Below, in pieces: positions 13,301-26,200 of a DNA stretch of 64,000 nucleotides. This stretch comes from Wuchereria bancrofti. Taxonomy: Eukaryota > Nematoda > Chromadorea > Rhabditida > Onchocercidae. The notes under the pieces were generated by a model. It was not told the origin of the DNA. It made no database searches and was given only the letters and a program-made list of their open reading frames with translations. The DNA lies in assembly GCA_005281725.1 (NCBI GenBank), contig SSBO01000012.1:3978102-4042101 (forward strand), in the 5' to 3' direction. The translations under genes were made by a program, and so were the position numbers. Position 1 is the stretch's first letter. Every line of letters starts with the position of its first letter.

Positions 13301-14152
13301 TGAGTGATTAAACAGCTGACACCAGCATCTACTCTCTCTTCTATCTCTATTTCTTCAGAAAAATAAGCTGTATGACGCCTTCTGCAGTAGTTACAACATT
13401 ACACTAAATGCACAAGCAGTTCGGGCGCTATGGAATAAATACGTGTGGCAGCAAGACGTTGTATAAGTTACGTGCTGCGGTAGTAAAACAGTGCAATATG
13501 CTTTGAAAATACAGCTTTTTTTGTTTCGGCTTAATTTTTGAGCTTATTGAAAGTTAGGAAAAATGAAAGTTTCTGAAAGAATATTCTTGCGAAGTAGATT
13601 TCTTCCCAGTTCATAAGTTCTATTTCGTGTTTTTCTTGTACATTAAAATTTATTTTTTTTTAATTTTAAACATTAAGGATTTTAATACGAACCTAAGCAC
13701 ATCCTTGTTATCATCTTCACTTTCATTCTTCCACCCATCAATTGAATGTCCTTTTTTCAAAAATCCACCTTTTATTCTCGTCCCTTTCCAAATTCGACAG
13801 TAAAAATGAAATATATAAATTATTACAATTTTCATTTATTCTCGTACACATCAAATAATCGTTTTACCGAAGTTGCCATTGAATTCTTTTAAACATATAC
13901 TAATATATGAATAAATTCAAGCGCTCAAATATTTCGAAAGTAAGAAGTCTTGCTCTATCAAAATTAATCATCTTAGTTACACAGTCATCATTTTCATTAA
14001 AAAATCATTCAAGTGTTATGATGAAGAAGAAACTGATGCCGTTAATTCGGTTAATTTATTTGGCAAGCATTTTCTCGTGTTCAGTAGTTATTTATAACTT
14101 AATAAATATTAGCAGAGATAAAGGAATAAAGATGGCGAACAAACTTCCTCAT

Positions 14153-14162
14153 AATATTGCAG
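14153..14162 (+). promoter_or_regulatory. Acceptor directly at the sup-18 start codon
   Basis: ATATTGCAG sits immediately before ATG at 14163, the usual arrangement for spliced-leader trans-splicing in nematodes. An upstream exon cannot be excluded, because a frame with a hydrophobic stretch is open at 13907-14179. Confidence 0.4.
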
Positions 14163-16627
14163 ATGTTGACGGAAGGTAATTGGCGATGGGATGTTGTGCA
14201 TTCATGCACCAATGTGTTCTGTTTAACACTTGTGATTGCATTTGTCATCACCCAACTTATATCACTGTTTCGAATAACTAAAGCCCGGAAGCAAAATATG
14301 GTTGCAACGATACAGGAACGAAAATTCATTCCGAAAGCACCAATGATTGACAAGCAGGTGTCAGCTTTTAAGAAATGCTGGCATCAATATCGTTATCAGA
14401 TTTCTAAAGTCATGATTGTATTCACAGCATGCATTAATACTTTAGGAACAGCAATTATGCACATCAGATTTAAAAATTAATTTTGACAGATAGGCGATGT
14501 TATCGAAAGTGTCATGAACTATGGAGAGGTCTTTGGCGTAAAGAAGGTACCATATCATCGCTTGCGTCTGCATGACGATGAAGCCTTATTGAGGTAGTTT
14601 AGTTTTCCTATTAAAATGTTTTAAATGTTGCCCAGCACTGACAGAATTTTTAGTTAGACCTTATAAGTGAAATGCATATTTTCAGTCATCGAAAAATTCC
14701 GTTTGATTTGTCCGCCAATTAAACTAGCCTTCTCGAAGTTTAATCAGTTCAAACAAATCCTCGTTTGAAATCCAAAAAAGCCTTATCTTGTGATACTTAA
14801 TTATAGTTACTACAAGTTATTGTAACCAAACTTTATAATAATATTTCATGTATTTATTGATAATTAGTCTTTATTGCTTCTCCATTAATTCCATTTCTTT
14901 AAAATAATAACTTTCTGAATTAGACCTGAAGACATCCAATTGAAACTTGAAATTTCAATTTAAAAATAAACCCAAGGTCTCAGCTGTTCTATGAAAATAT
15001 GAAAATGCGGCGATGTATTCAAGAATTTAGTCCTCGGCCAGTACCTTCGAAACTGATTCAAAATATTATCAAATCAGCAGGTACGGCAAATCATCGAATT
15101 GAAATTAACCAACTTTTTAAATACCACAAAAACAATAAATATGCAAAAGGGGATACCAAAGAGCAGTCGACTTGTGTAAGTATGAGTGATTTTATTGAAA
15201 TTTCAAAACGGAATAGAAAAAATTGAAACCTCAAGAAATTCGGCAGTATTCGGATGGATTCGCTGACATATTTGAAATATTTTTTTTAGGTACCGCACCG
15301 AGTGCAGGCAATTTGCAACCATGGATGTTTTGCGTAATCAGTAATTATGGACTAAAAGCTACGATAAGAAAGATTATTGAGGAGGAAGAGCGAAGCACTT
15401 ATAGCAAAAAGTTTCTGGAAACTTACAAACTTGATTAACTTTCAAATTTTGTTGCAAAGTAGATTATTAATTCTGATAAAGATTCATAATAAAGATTCAC
15501 AGGAAGTTTAATGGGTCCTATACGTCTAAGTGATCAGGAATCGTATAAAGTCAATATATTTGAACAGGAAGTCAGTTAAACCATTTTATAAAGGCATGCG
15601 CATTCGATTGAAAATAAAAAATAAAAGTATGATATTCAATCTGAATTAATATCCGACTTATTATGTCATCGAGAGTGTAATGATATCGTCCAGTGATAAG
15701 AGTGTTTTTGTTCAGGATGGGAGCTGATTGGGTGTTGGATATAGCAGAACTGAAAGTTATGTGGTCTAAACCATATCTTACTGAAGCCCCTCATCTCATT
15801 GTGATGATGAAACAAGTAGAATTTGCAGTTAATTTGTTTCGCTTTATTTGAAAGCATAATGTTAATTTATTACCACTTCTCATGTTAAGAACTGCTAGTA
15901 AAGCCAATTTGAATCCTAGCTGAGATAACATGATAAAAGTGTCTTGCGAATAGAATGGAAAAAAGTTAAATTTTAATCTCTTTCACATCAAAATTTCATT
16001 TAAGAAAATTCAATCTTATCCAAGTTTTATATCGTTTATTGTTAATAACAAAATCTTTTCTCACATATTTTACTTTTTTAGCTACTATAAATTATCGATT
16101 AGCTAAATTTAATGATCTTTGTAGAGTTATTAGATACTTAATTATCTATCTATTCAAGTTTCAGGCTCATTTGATCAATGATTCAAATGAGTTGACTTCA
16201 ACGCATTACAATCAAATAAGTATCGGTATAACGGTTGGCATTTTAATCGCAGCACTTCAGGTTACTTTGTAGTATTTATATTAAAAAGTTTGCTTCACTT
16301 TAGTTTCTATATATTTTTATTAATTGCCTTTTAGAGATTGAGTGCTAAGTTATTGAAAATCTTCCAGGCAACTTATTCAATTTGTTGCTAACAATGATTT
16401 CAATTACTGAATTTTTTTCGGAAATCCAAAAATATTTCCAGGATGCTGGATTAGCTACTTCAATCACCTATCCATTGTACGGCGGTGAAAAAATTCGAAA
16501 ACACCTGAAAAGACCACCGGACGAAGAGGTTTTTCTTCTTTTACCGGTTGGATTTCCAGCCAAAAACGCTACCGTATCTGATCTTAAACGTAAATCCGTT
16601 GAAGAAATAATTCGATGTTACGTATAA
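14163..16627 (+). CDS. sup-18: Membrane-anchored FMN dehalogenase, iodotyrosine deiodinase/SUP-18 family
   Basis: Nitroreductase-fold flavoprotein. In vertebrates the family deiodinates iodotyrosine; in C. elegans SUP-18 modulates a two-pore potassium channel complex. Seven exons: 14163-14357, 14490-14593, 14977-15080, 15290-15410, 15716-15815, 16165-16260, 16442-16627. They give 301 residues. A single membrane segment lies at about residues 19-36. Signatures in order: the FMN region MRRCIQEF, then AGTAPSAGNLQPW, the lid with Glu and Tyr spaced as in human E157/Y161 (EERSTYSKK), the substrate Lys in WSKPYL, the ISIGITVGILIAALQ helix, and C-terminal LLLPVGFPAKNATVSDLKRK. The substrate Glu/Tyr/Lys triad is kept, which suggests an active enzyme for a halotyrosine-like ligand. 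The usual RRSVR is RRCIQ here. The start is chosen at an ATG right after an acceptor. Confidence 0.93.
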
Positions 16628-19600
16628 CGACCTTATTTTCCTGTAATAATCTAATCGTTTTTAAAACGCTAAAATTTTCATATTTTCTGGACGTGAGTGT
16701 GTGTGGTGAAAATGAAAAGATAAAAAAAAAGGGCATAATGAGGAAACTTCTGAAAAATTATTCAGTGATCCAACCGTTTTATATCAGAATTAATAACCCT
16801 TTTATATCGGAATTAATACCAGTTCAAAAAAAAAAAAACTGAGTTTGCATCCTGAAGTAGACGTTATTTATTGTATATATGAACGCATTCATTCCATCTG
16901 CAGGTTGTTAGTGAATGGATTAAGGCAAATAGTTAAACAATAACATTTTATTTGTAACATTTTACACAAACAATAACATTTTAAACAATAGCACTTTATC
17001 ACACAGAAAAAGATAATACAATGGATGGTATTCTGAATTTTCACGCAGCTTTGATTATTTTGATGCAAAGATACTGATTTGCAAAAATTTTGGCTGAATC
17101 TTATCTACAGTTTCTTCTAAAATAATTCAAAAGATTAATACAATAATTATTAATGCAGAAATGGGGAACCACGATGTTATTGTTTGGTTTTTAAACAAAA
17201 CATGGATTTTAAAAATTCGAATTTCTTAAATTAAGTACATTAATTGTTTCATAACCTGCTCATATTATTGATCTTTTTGCCGAGTGACGCGAATTATATA
17301 AAATGATAGATAAAGTCATTCGTTCTACTTCAAAGAGCATTTTCCAAAACTGATTAATCTATCGGAACAATTTTTTAGCGTACTATTACCGGCACGTTAT
17401 TGAACAGTTCATGAAACAACCCATCCACTCACCTGTTTGTTACTCACCTATACCTATTTTCGACGTATTCTATTCCCGTTTCATACAATTTTCCATGTCT
17501 CAAAGCTGGAAATATTTTTACGTGTTAAAAATGTCATAAATGGCATTTACATCGTAGCAAAGAAAATTATGAGCATTGTTTTATTCGTGTTTTAATGCGT
17601 TAGGTTTTTCAAGAAAGTTGCTGATACCATAAAGAGTCCGGGTTGTATATTAAATGACTACCATCAGTGCTTCACTGAAAAGCAACAGGCTTTTTTGCGC
17701 TGAAACACATTATTTTTTTCTGTTAACTTGCTCATACGTAAGTAACTCATGGAATCTCCACCAACATCAATTCTAGCTAACAAACAGAAAGTTTGAGACT
17801 TAATAACTGCGACAAAAAGCAAAACGAAACACTGGGGAAGAAATAGTTTTATTTTTGTAATTCTTCTTAAATACTTTTGTTTTCGTAATTGTTCTTTTAA
17901 CGTTAATTTTCTGTAAGTACTCGTCACACTTTCACAGAAAAGAAAGTATTTGCTGATATTACAGTGATCATCAAATCATTCAGTAATTTGGGTCATATCA
18001 CTATTTGTCCTTGTTCTCCTGGTGGTATTACAGATTGAAGGAATAATTTTTCCGCCATTTGAGCTGTTATAACATTCTTTTAAGATTGGAAATTGATTTA
18101 AGAAATTTCTATTTATCAGAATTAGTGGAAACATTGCGGTTTCATTATGCGTTATATGACTGTTTATTAGGTAAGTAAAATATGTTTATTCCATCGTGTT
18201 TATTAATTAATGATGATAGCGCTGACTTTAAGGTACTGTTCGTTCTATGAACTCTTAATTCTATTTCATAATCAGTGGCATAAAATATACGTGAAGTTGT
18301 CATAAAATAATTTACTTCAAGGAGTCACGCATTCTTTTTCTTCTTTTGTCTCCTTTATCCTTTATGTCCTTCTTATGTTCGTAAAATTTCTTAAATAAAT
18401 GGACAGGTGTTTTCTCTGCTTGTTATTGCGCTATTTTAACTCAGCCTTACTTTATCAGATCCGTTAAAGAAAGTAAATTTTTAAGTTCACAAAGTACACT
18501 AGCCGAATACCCAGATAACGACAAAAAAAAAGTCAAATTTACTTCTTTCATTATCATGAAGGGACAGAGTGGTTATCCGCTGCGAATGTAAAATCATTTC
18601 GAAATGTTTGAAATCCGAAAACTTCATCTTCTTCAGCGACTGATAGCGTATAATAACAATCTAGTAGCCAACTTCAGGTAAGAAAATGGTTGCAAAAAAG
18701 GTTGAGTTCTATTGACTCGTTTACTAGGCAATTATGCATTCTTGTTTTGTTCGGTTGAGTATTTTTGTACTTGCTTATTCTTACTGTGTTCCACCTGATT
18801 TTGTTTTTTTTTTTCTTTTTTTTTCTTGCAATAATAAATCGGACAAAAAAAGATATGTGAACCAATAAAGGTAGAAGTGCACCCTGCTGAATAGCAAATG
18901 ATGGATAGTCAGTGGTGCAATGGAAGAAAAAGGCAACAGGAATCTTTTTGCAAAGATTTTAACCAGCAAATGGGATTTATAACTGGGTGGCCTATTTTTT
19001 GTCCCAATGATTGACAGTTGTCACCCCAGCATGTTATTAATATTTCAGATCCATTATTTTCTACGCAGCAGTTTATTATTTGAACCACTAATGACCTAAA
19101 CAGAAAGTTTGATGCTAATAATGTTTTAGAACCTGCTGAATGTCATCCTGCATTGCGTCCCATTTGTAATTATGTCATTACCGGTGAAAATGTCATTTGA
19201 AAGGGCAGCTTTGTTGATCCTTTAACGTCCAGTCCTGTAACATGGACTTTTCCGGACTTCATTTTGCTGAGGGATTGAGAAGGGACAATGATGACTTTTG
19301 AAGTTCTTCGCTACACTGCTGGTGAGAGCCATCACAGGTGTCATTACAATCTCCATCCTATTCGCTATGTGAGTGAGAAGTGTACTTGGTAGTGAGAAGA
19401 GAAAATATAATGAACACTGAAGAGGAGCGAGAAGTATTGTTGTTTGCAAAATATAACGTCGTGGAAAGTTAAAAAAATTGATAGACACAGTAATAATATC
19501 TGGTTGGAAAGTGACAAAAAAGCTTTAGTTGGAGGGAAGTGGCAGTATCAGGGGGTAGTAGATATAGCAAGATAGGGTATGGTTAGGACTGAAGCAGTAA

Positions 19601-20267
19601 GAGAAGAGTTATCAGGGTGATCAGGCTAATCAGAGTAGCCATTGCATTGTCTGTGGTCAAAATGAGGACATAGCGACAGCAATGTTGCGAACCGGAGAAC
19701 TCCTCCCTTTCTTCATTTGCAGCCTTACTGTTGGCGCCTGAATAATACTGGACAATAGTCAGAATAAAAAAAAAGGGTTATTGGCCAACTATTCTCCTTA
19801 TTTATCATATTTCCATATTTTATAATATAAGGGTTAGTATAGCGCGTTGTTCTAGTGTGAACCGTTATGGAATGGTTAAGATGTGAATTCTTTGCCGCTA
19901 CACTAACTTCACTAGTTAGACTATAGATGTGCTTCGCTCAGCATACATATTCAATTATTCTGTTGTTCAGCTATTTCGGACAGCTAATTCTCATTATTGT
20001 GTGGTTAACATTTCGCTGGTGGTATTCTTGGTATATTCCTTTTTCTGTCCATTTGTTTTATATTTCTCTGGGAAATTATCCAACTCTTTCCTTCCATTTT
20101 CGTCAATAAAAACTCGTGATATTGAACATCCATTTGTTGAATTGTAAAATGAGTTAAGTGACGGGACTTTAAAGTTTGTCAGAAGACAATTTTAAATACC
20201 AAAAAACTGCCATTTTTCAGTACTACAAAACACTTTTCAGTACTAACAAAAAGCTGATTACACACAA
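16628..20267. other. Intergenic region between sup-18 and klp-12
   Basis: About 3.6 kb of mostly AT-rich sequence. The segment 18855-19395 is more GC-rich and has one protein-like frame broken by stops (see findings). Minus-strand open frames at 17664-17927 and 19222-19488 show no family features. No RNA gene recognised. Confidence 0.5.
20231..20240 (+). promoter_or_regulatory. Possible trans-splice acceptor of klp-12
   Basis: CACTTTTCAG lies 27 nt upstream of the start codon, a strong nematode acceptor with no coding upstream. Confidence 0.4.
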
Positions 20268-23200
20268 ATGGGCGACTCAAGTTGTGTGCGCGTTGCAGTA
20301 AGGTGCTATTTCCTAACATTTTATTCACACTGCTATTGTTGAAGGCTGGAAGAATTCTTGCGAAATTTCTGCCTAATTTTCTGTAGCATCTTAATATACT
20401 GCTAAGTTGTCTTTTTATTTACACCTACAACCACAGAAGTAGGGCAATTAGCAACGAAACCTCTATGAAAAGATAGAAATAGGTAAAAAGTAGCATGTGT
20501 CATTTGTTTCAATTTCATTTTTCAGCATTCCTTTAACTTTTTTGCAGGGTGAGACCGCAATCTGAGCGAGAGAAAGTTGAAAACAGTCACGTCTGTACAA
20601 ATGTTTTACAAAAAGAAGCACAGGTACCGGACTGCACAAATTTGCGCGCAGTTACACGCATTTTCATTGCGTATGTAAAATGCAATAGCTGGTTTATTAA
20701 AGTTTATTTGCATAAATTGTCAATTGCTTTCTTGTTTAAGGTAACGATTGGTGGTGAAAGAAGCTTTACATTTGATTATGCATTTGATATTGGAACTCAT
20801 CAACAAAAAGTTTATGATGATTGTGTTAAAAATTTAATCGAAGGAACTTTTGAAGGTTTTAATGCAACTGTTCTAGCTTATGGTCAGGTGTGTTTCTCAT
20901 TTTGTAGAAATATTTGACCAAGTACAGTTATTACTGTTTAGTGCTGTCTCATTTCAGTTTCATTAATTTTGTGTTGATACGGTGTTTTTTGTGGCACTTG
21001 CTTACTGTCTAGATTTATCACATTCGTTTGTTTCTGTTGAAATGCGTGATTATTTGTAAGTGTGCATGGAAATTCATAAACTTCCAAGTATAATGTGTTA
21101 CAGACTGGCAGCGGTAAAACTTATACGATGGGTACAGCGTTTGATATGATGGATGTAATGAACGAAATCGATGTGGGTATTGTGCCACGCGCCATTAGGC
21201 ATCTGTTTTCTGGAATGGACTCTCGCAAACAACAGGCTTTAGAGCAAGGTTTCGTAGAGCCTTGTTTTGACATTGTTGCACAGTTTGTTGAGGTACGTTC
21301 AACAGAAATGCTTCTTAAAGTGCAAGTCAAATTAAAAGTTTTTTCACCTTTAATCCCGTTTTTTCTATTTATTCATCATTCGACTAATCTATATTTTTCC
21401 GGTCAAAGTACTCTTTTTTTTCAGTTGTACAATGAAGATATAATTGATTTATTAAGCCATGAACGATCACCTACAGGCCTTCGTATTCACGAAGATGCGA
21501 AGGGAGAGATCTTTTTAAATGGTGTAACACGAGTTACAGTAACAAGTCCCTCGCAGGTTAATAACATTTGTAGAACAGGCCTTTTTTTGTTATTCGCTAC
21601 TTTAATGCATTACACAGTTTGATGAAATTTGAAGATGCTTTTTAAGATATGAATTTCATGGTTTCCTCGACTTTAGACACTGGAGGTCTTGAAAAATGGT
21701 GCACTAAATCGCAAAACTGCGTCAACCAATATGAATGAACAATCATCGCGTTCGCATGCCATTTTTACAGTGATAATTAAACAACAACGGACAGTTGTTG
21801 TCAAAGTACATTTAACTTAGTAAAAAATATGTAAATCCACATTTATGCTGTCCACTAGATTGTTATGTCTATTAATTTAAAATTTTTGATTTCAGCCTTG
21901 TTTTGATCCGCAAACTGTCGTTGAACAAGGTGACGAAACTTCTGCATCGGAAGATCCTCCTGCTACTGAGCTGGAACTTCTAAGTGCCAAGTTTCACTTT
22001 GTTGATTTAGCTGGTTCGGAGCGTTTAAAACGCACCGGTGCTACTGGTGATCGGATTAAAGAAGGGATTAATATTAATTTTGGATTGGTATTAACTTGCC
22101 CTTTACTTTTTCTTTAATATGCAAAACTAAAAAATTGTTTTTCTACGCTTGTCGGTAAGGACTGTATATCGAAAAGAGTATTATGTCAAGCATTGTATTT
22201 CTTTTGATTCCAGCTAGCATTGGGTAATGTTATATGCGCTTTAACTACACCCACAGTGTTGGACAAAATGGTGCATATACCATATCGAGATTCAAAGTTA
22301 ACTCGTCTTCTCCAAGATTCACTTGGCGGAAACAGGTCATGATCAAAATTATTCATGAATAATACGCTTTTTTTGGTAAAATAAAGAAAGGTTTATGAAA
22401 CAGAAAGGTTTATGAAATTAGTATATTGGTGTAATATATGGCGGTTTTTAGTCGAACTTTAATGATTGCCTGTATCAGTCCATCGGATTGCGATTACGTA
22501 GAAACACTAAACACCCTGAAATATGCTAACCGAGCAAAAGATATCAAAAATAAGGTATTTTATTATTTCAGTTTAACAAGATTTAGTTATACCAATTTAT
22601 GAATTTAGAGTATGATGCACCTGTGCAGTTAGACTTTTTAGGTCATAGCAAATCAGGATAAGTCAAGCAAATTAATTGGAACTTTGCGCTCACGCATAGC
22701 CGAATTAGAGGCTGAATTGTTGGACTTTAAACAGGTTGTTTTATAGTGCTGCTGTGTATTTCAACTCTCATGATTTAAGTGGACACTCGAATTAACATAG
22801 TTTCTTTCCTCGTTTTTTAAAAAATAAAACATTCTGCTTTATATTCGTGAAAGATTAGTCAATTAAAAAAGATTAGTCAATTACATATTTTGCAGGGTCG
22901 AATAACAGTTTCAGATGGTGTTGAATCCTTCAACGATCAGTATAGAGAGAACGTTTTGTTACAGGTTTGATATGCAAATGATTAGTGGACAGAAGATTCA
23001 AATTAAGGAAAGTTATCGGTATCCATTTGTATGATGCCAAGTTAGCAGTGGAGGCTTTATTCAGGTCTTAGGAAAAGTGGATTTAATACATTCTCAAGGA
23101 TATGTTTTTAAATATGGTGAAATATTGGGAATAAAAAAATTTTTGCTTTCACAACTTATTCTTTCAAATTTAAAATTATTAAAGTTCTTGGATTTCCTTC

Positions 23201-26200
23201 ACTTTATTGCTAAAATGACTTGGATCATTGCTTCAGGCAGATGTAAGTCAATTAAGAATTCGGATCAAGGCTTTACAAGAAACGGTTGAAATGCTAAGAG
23301 CTCGGAATGTCCAGCTGTTAGCTGAAAAAAATGAAGGATGTACAAGAATACGTATTTCTGAGAGTCATGATCAGCAAGTATGTATTGGTAAGGGTTTAAG
23401 AAAGCACACATTTGAATAAGTTCAGCGATGATGAAAATTCATGAACTGTTTTTGTAGAAAGTACAACTAACGAAATAAGAGAAAAAGAAGGTGATGCATT
23501 TGGTAATGCAGTGCGCGTATACATTGATGAACTTGAATCTCTGAGGTTAATGTTTTCCTTTTTCCTTTCAAATCTTTTAGAAATGAAATTTTTCCATGTG
23601 AAAAAAAGAACCCCTAATATCATTCATCCAGTATATATGTCAAATTACAGATTGTTATTCACATTAAGACAAATATTTAGATGCGCATTAATGGAGTCGC
23701 ATGCAACAAATGAGCAATTGCACCAGCAAATGAATCGCTGGAAAGCGATAGCAGCAAATAATGCGCCAAAAATGCATATAGACTATTTAGCCAACTGTGC
23801 TGCTGTAATCAGCAATTCATCGGGTAATAATGCGGGAAGAGTCACACCCACTCCAACTTTCTCACTGATCCAGGAAGCAAAAGCGGATATTAAGCGTATG
23901 AAACAAAGTATAACAGAAAGTAAGCTTGCTCTGGACATTCTCCACTTCTTATAATTTTAACTTTTTTCTATAAATTTATCTTCATTAGATATTCATTACT
24001 CTTTTATTTCTTGGAGTTAAGGTTCACTTGAAGAGGAAAAGATAAACAATGATGAAGCGAAGATAAATGCGGATGATGGAATGAAATCTAGTGTAATGAT
24101 GGATGACTTTGAGGTGGACTATGAAGATGACGAAGATATCGAAGTTGAAAATGAAGCAGAAACAGGTGATGTTCTGTTATCGTTGTAGATTTTCGTCATT
24201 CATTGCGAATTTAGTATCGCTCAGTTATGAATGTAGTTTTCAAGAGCAAGAAAGTATTTCTCGGATCGTTGAAGTTTACAGCTTGCACGCGTACTATCAT
24301 ACTTCAGAATTTTCTCTCTCAAAGTAACATCTTCACTTTTATTGTCTTGAGATTGGTGACTTTTTACTTTTTTTTTTCTTTTTACAGAATGTTTTAAACT
24401 CAGAGACGATCTCGCCGACTTACAGGCGGAAATATCGATCAAAGAACGCTTAGTCATTGAGCTTGAGCAAAGTGAGCGTCGCCTTGCCGAGGTTTTGTTA
24501 CTGTCTTTTCCTTCATTTAGAATCCGAATTATTTGTTTTTTGGTCACTTTATAACTCTTCATATGTCTTATATCTTGTTATACATATTACATCTTGAAAA
24601 TTTAAAAATTTACGGTCCAAGTCATGTATGAGAAAAAGTTGGCAGAATTATCATTGCGGATAAATGAAATGGAAGTAGAGCGCGATCGAGTATTGGCTGA
24701 AATAGGTGAGTAAATATATAACCATGTGTTCCACATTCCACATCTTAGATGAAACAGCTGTTCAAATTCTCATCTTAAAGGAGCGGTTGAGCTGGATTTT
24801 GCAATATTTGTTGCATGCTGCTGCGTTTTATGAAATTTTTATAATCTAATTAGAATCATTTTCCCTGAATATTTGTACCAAGTCTTTTGTCCTCGTAAAT
24901 GTTATTTCTCCTATACGTTTTTTCAGCAGCAAAACATTCACAGAAAGTTGTTGATGCAGAACAAGTTCGGAAGATTCGCGAAGATTATGAAAGGAAGCTA
25001 ACCGCAATGCGCGATGAATTCAGGAAGTTGCAGTCCGTTGAACGTGAACATCGTCGAATGCAAGCAAAACAAGTTGCAGAGCAGCAACAGCTTTTACGAT
25101 TGAGGAATGAATTAAATGAATTAAAGAAAACAAAGGTAGATTTAATTGGTGGTCGAAATTTGCTGAGTTTTTTTTTTTCATTCACAAAATGTCTAGTTAT
25201 CTTTGTTTCCTAAAGCTTCGGTTCCTAAACCTTTTGATCAGCTTAAATCGTCTCATCTCTACACACCGACACTGGAAGTTGATTTATGTGTAATGCAGGT
25301 TCAACTGATGCAGCGAATCAAAGAAGAAGCCAGGCGTGCTAAAGCAACTGAATTAGCAAACATGAAGAAGCTAGCTGGTTTAGAAAAAGAGTCTAGGTTA
25401 TTTTATCGATATGATCCTGTCAAGCTTCTATTTTCGATTATATTTACCCGATTTTGCCTGCTGTTTTCTGCCTGTTGATCCACTGCATTATTCCATAAAA
25501 CTCTTTTGCTGTGTTCTCAGCATAATGAGTTGCACTCATCACTAAAGCAGAAATTTCAGAAAGAAAGATAACTTAATTCAAAAACTTCAAAACAAAGATC
25601 GTCAACGAGAAGACTTTCTAAAAAGATCAACCGACGAGGTTAATCGCTTACGCCAGCAGGTCCGTCAGGTAACTAGATGAGTAACTTTTATACTGAATGT
25701 GTATTTTATGAATAGTTCTAATAATAAAATAAGAACTGCTTTAGCGTAATACTTATGATCGTAAAACTGAGCGAAGTGGAACACAGCGGAACATGCGATC
25801 AGCATCACTACGTCAAGGTTGTGGTACAGTCCCTTTGACGAAATTGGAAGTGAACAAGGCGAAAGCGAAGTGGATGGCTATTGTAAAAAATGTGAGTTTT
25901 TCAGGCTGTGTAACTTTGTTTCCTATATAATAAAATATGCTTTGCAGCTTACTGAAACATATTTTCAGTCTCTTACAATTATATTACAGATACGTCGCAG
26001 GATCAGTCAGCGTCAGGCAATCACCAAGATGGAAGACGAACTAGAGAAAATTGTAGCTGAGAAACGTATTCTAGCTGAAGAAATTCAACGGCTGGTGTGT
26101 AATACAGTTCTGAAAAATTTAATTTCTTCATGTGCTTCATGTTAGAATAGGAACTAAGGATTTGCATTGAGGATTAACAGTTTCTGCGACATTGTTTGCT

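Larger units (their letters stand above)
10373..14162. other. Divergent intergenic region between dnj-14 and sup-18
   Basis: This should hold both promoters. The part near dnj-14 (about 10500-10740) is more GC-rich and contains TTTAAACAGTG twice (near 10545 and 10697). A plus-strand frame there stays open at 10475-10638 without a good start. A 7-bp inverted repeat (GTGGATG/CATCCAC) occurs at about 12183-12215. I cannot support a gene. Confidence 0.5.

Noticed and set aside
13650..13835. Minus-strand ORF with a GTTCGT donor near KDVLR, considered as a far 5' exon of dnj-14
   Set aside because: No acceptor upstream, no frame link to the dnj-14 start and no family similarity.
13907..14179. 90-codon ORF with a hydrophobic stretch overlapping the sup-18 start
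   Set aside because: It is in a different frame from sup-18, has no donor that would join it to exon 2, and an acceptor sits right at the sup-18 ATG.
19222..19488. 88-codon minus-strand ORF
   Set aside because: It is the reverse of the protein-like broken frame on the plus strand and shows no domain of its own.
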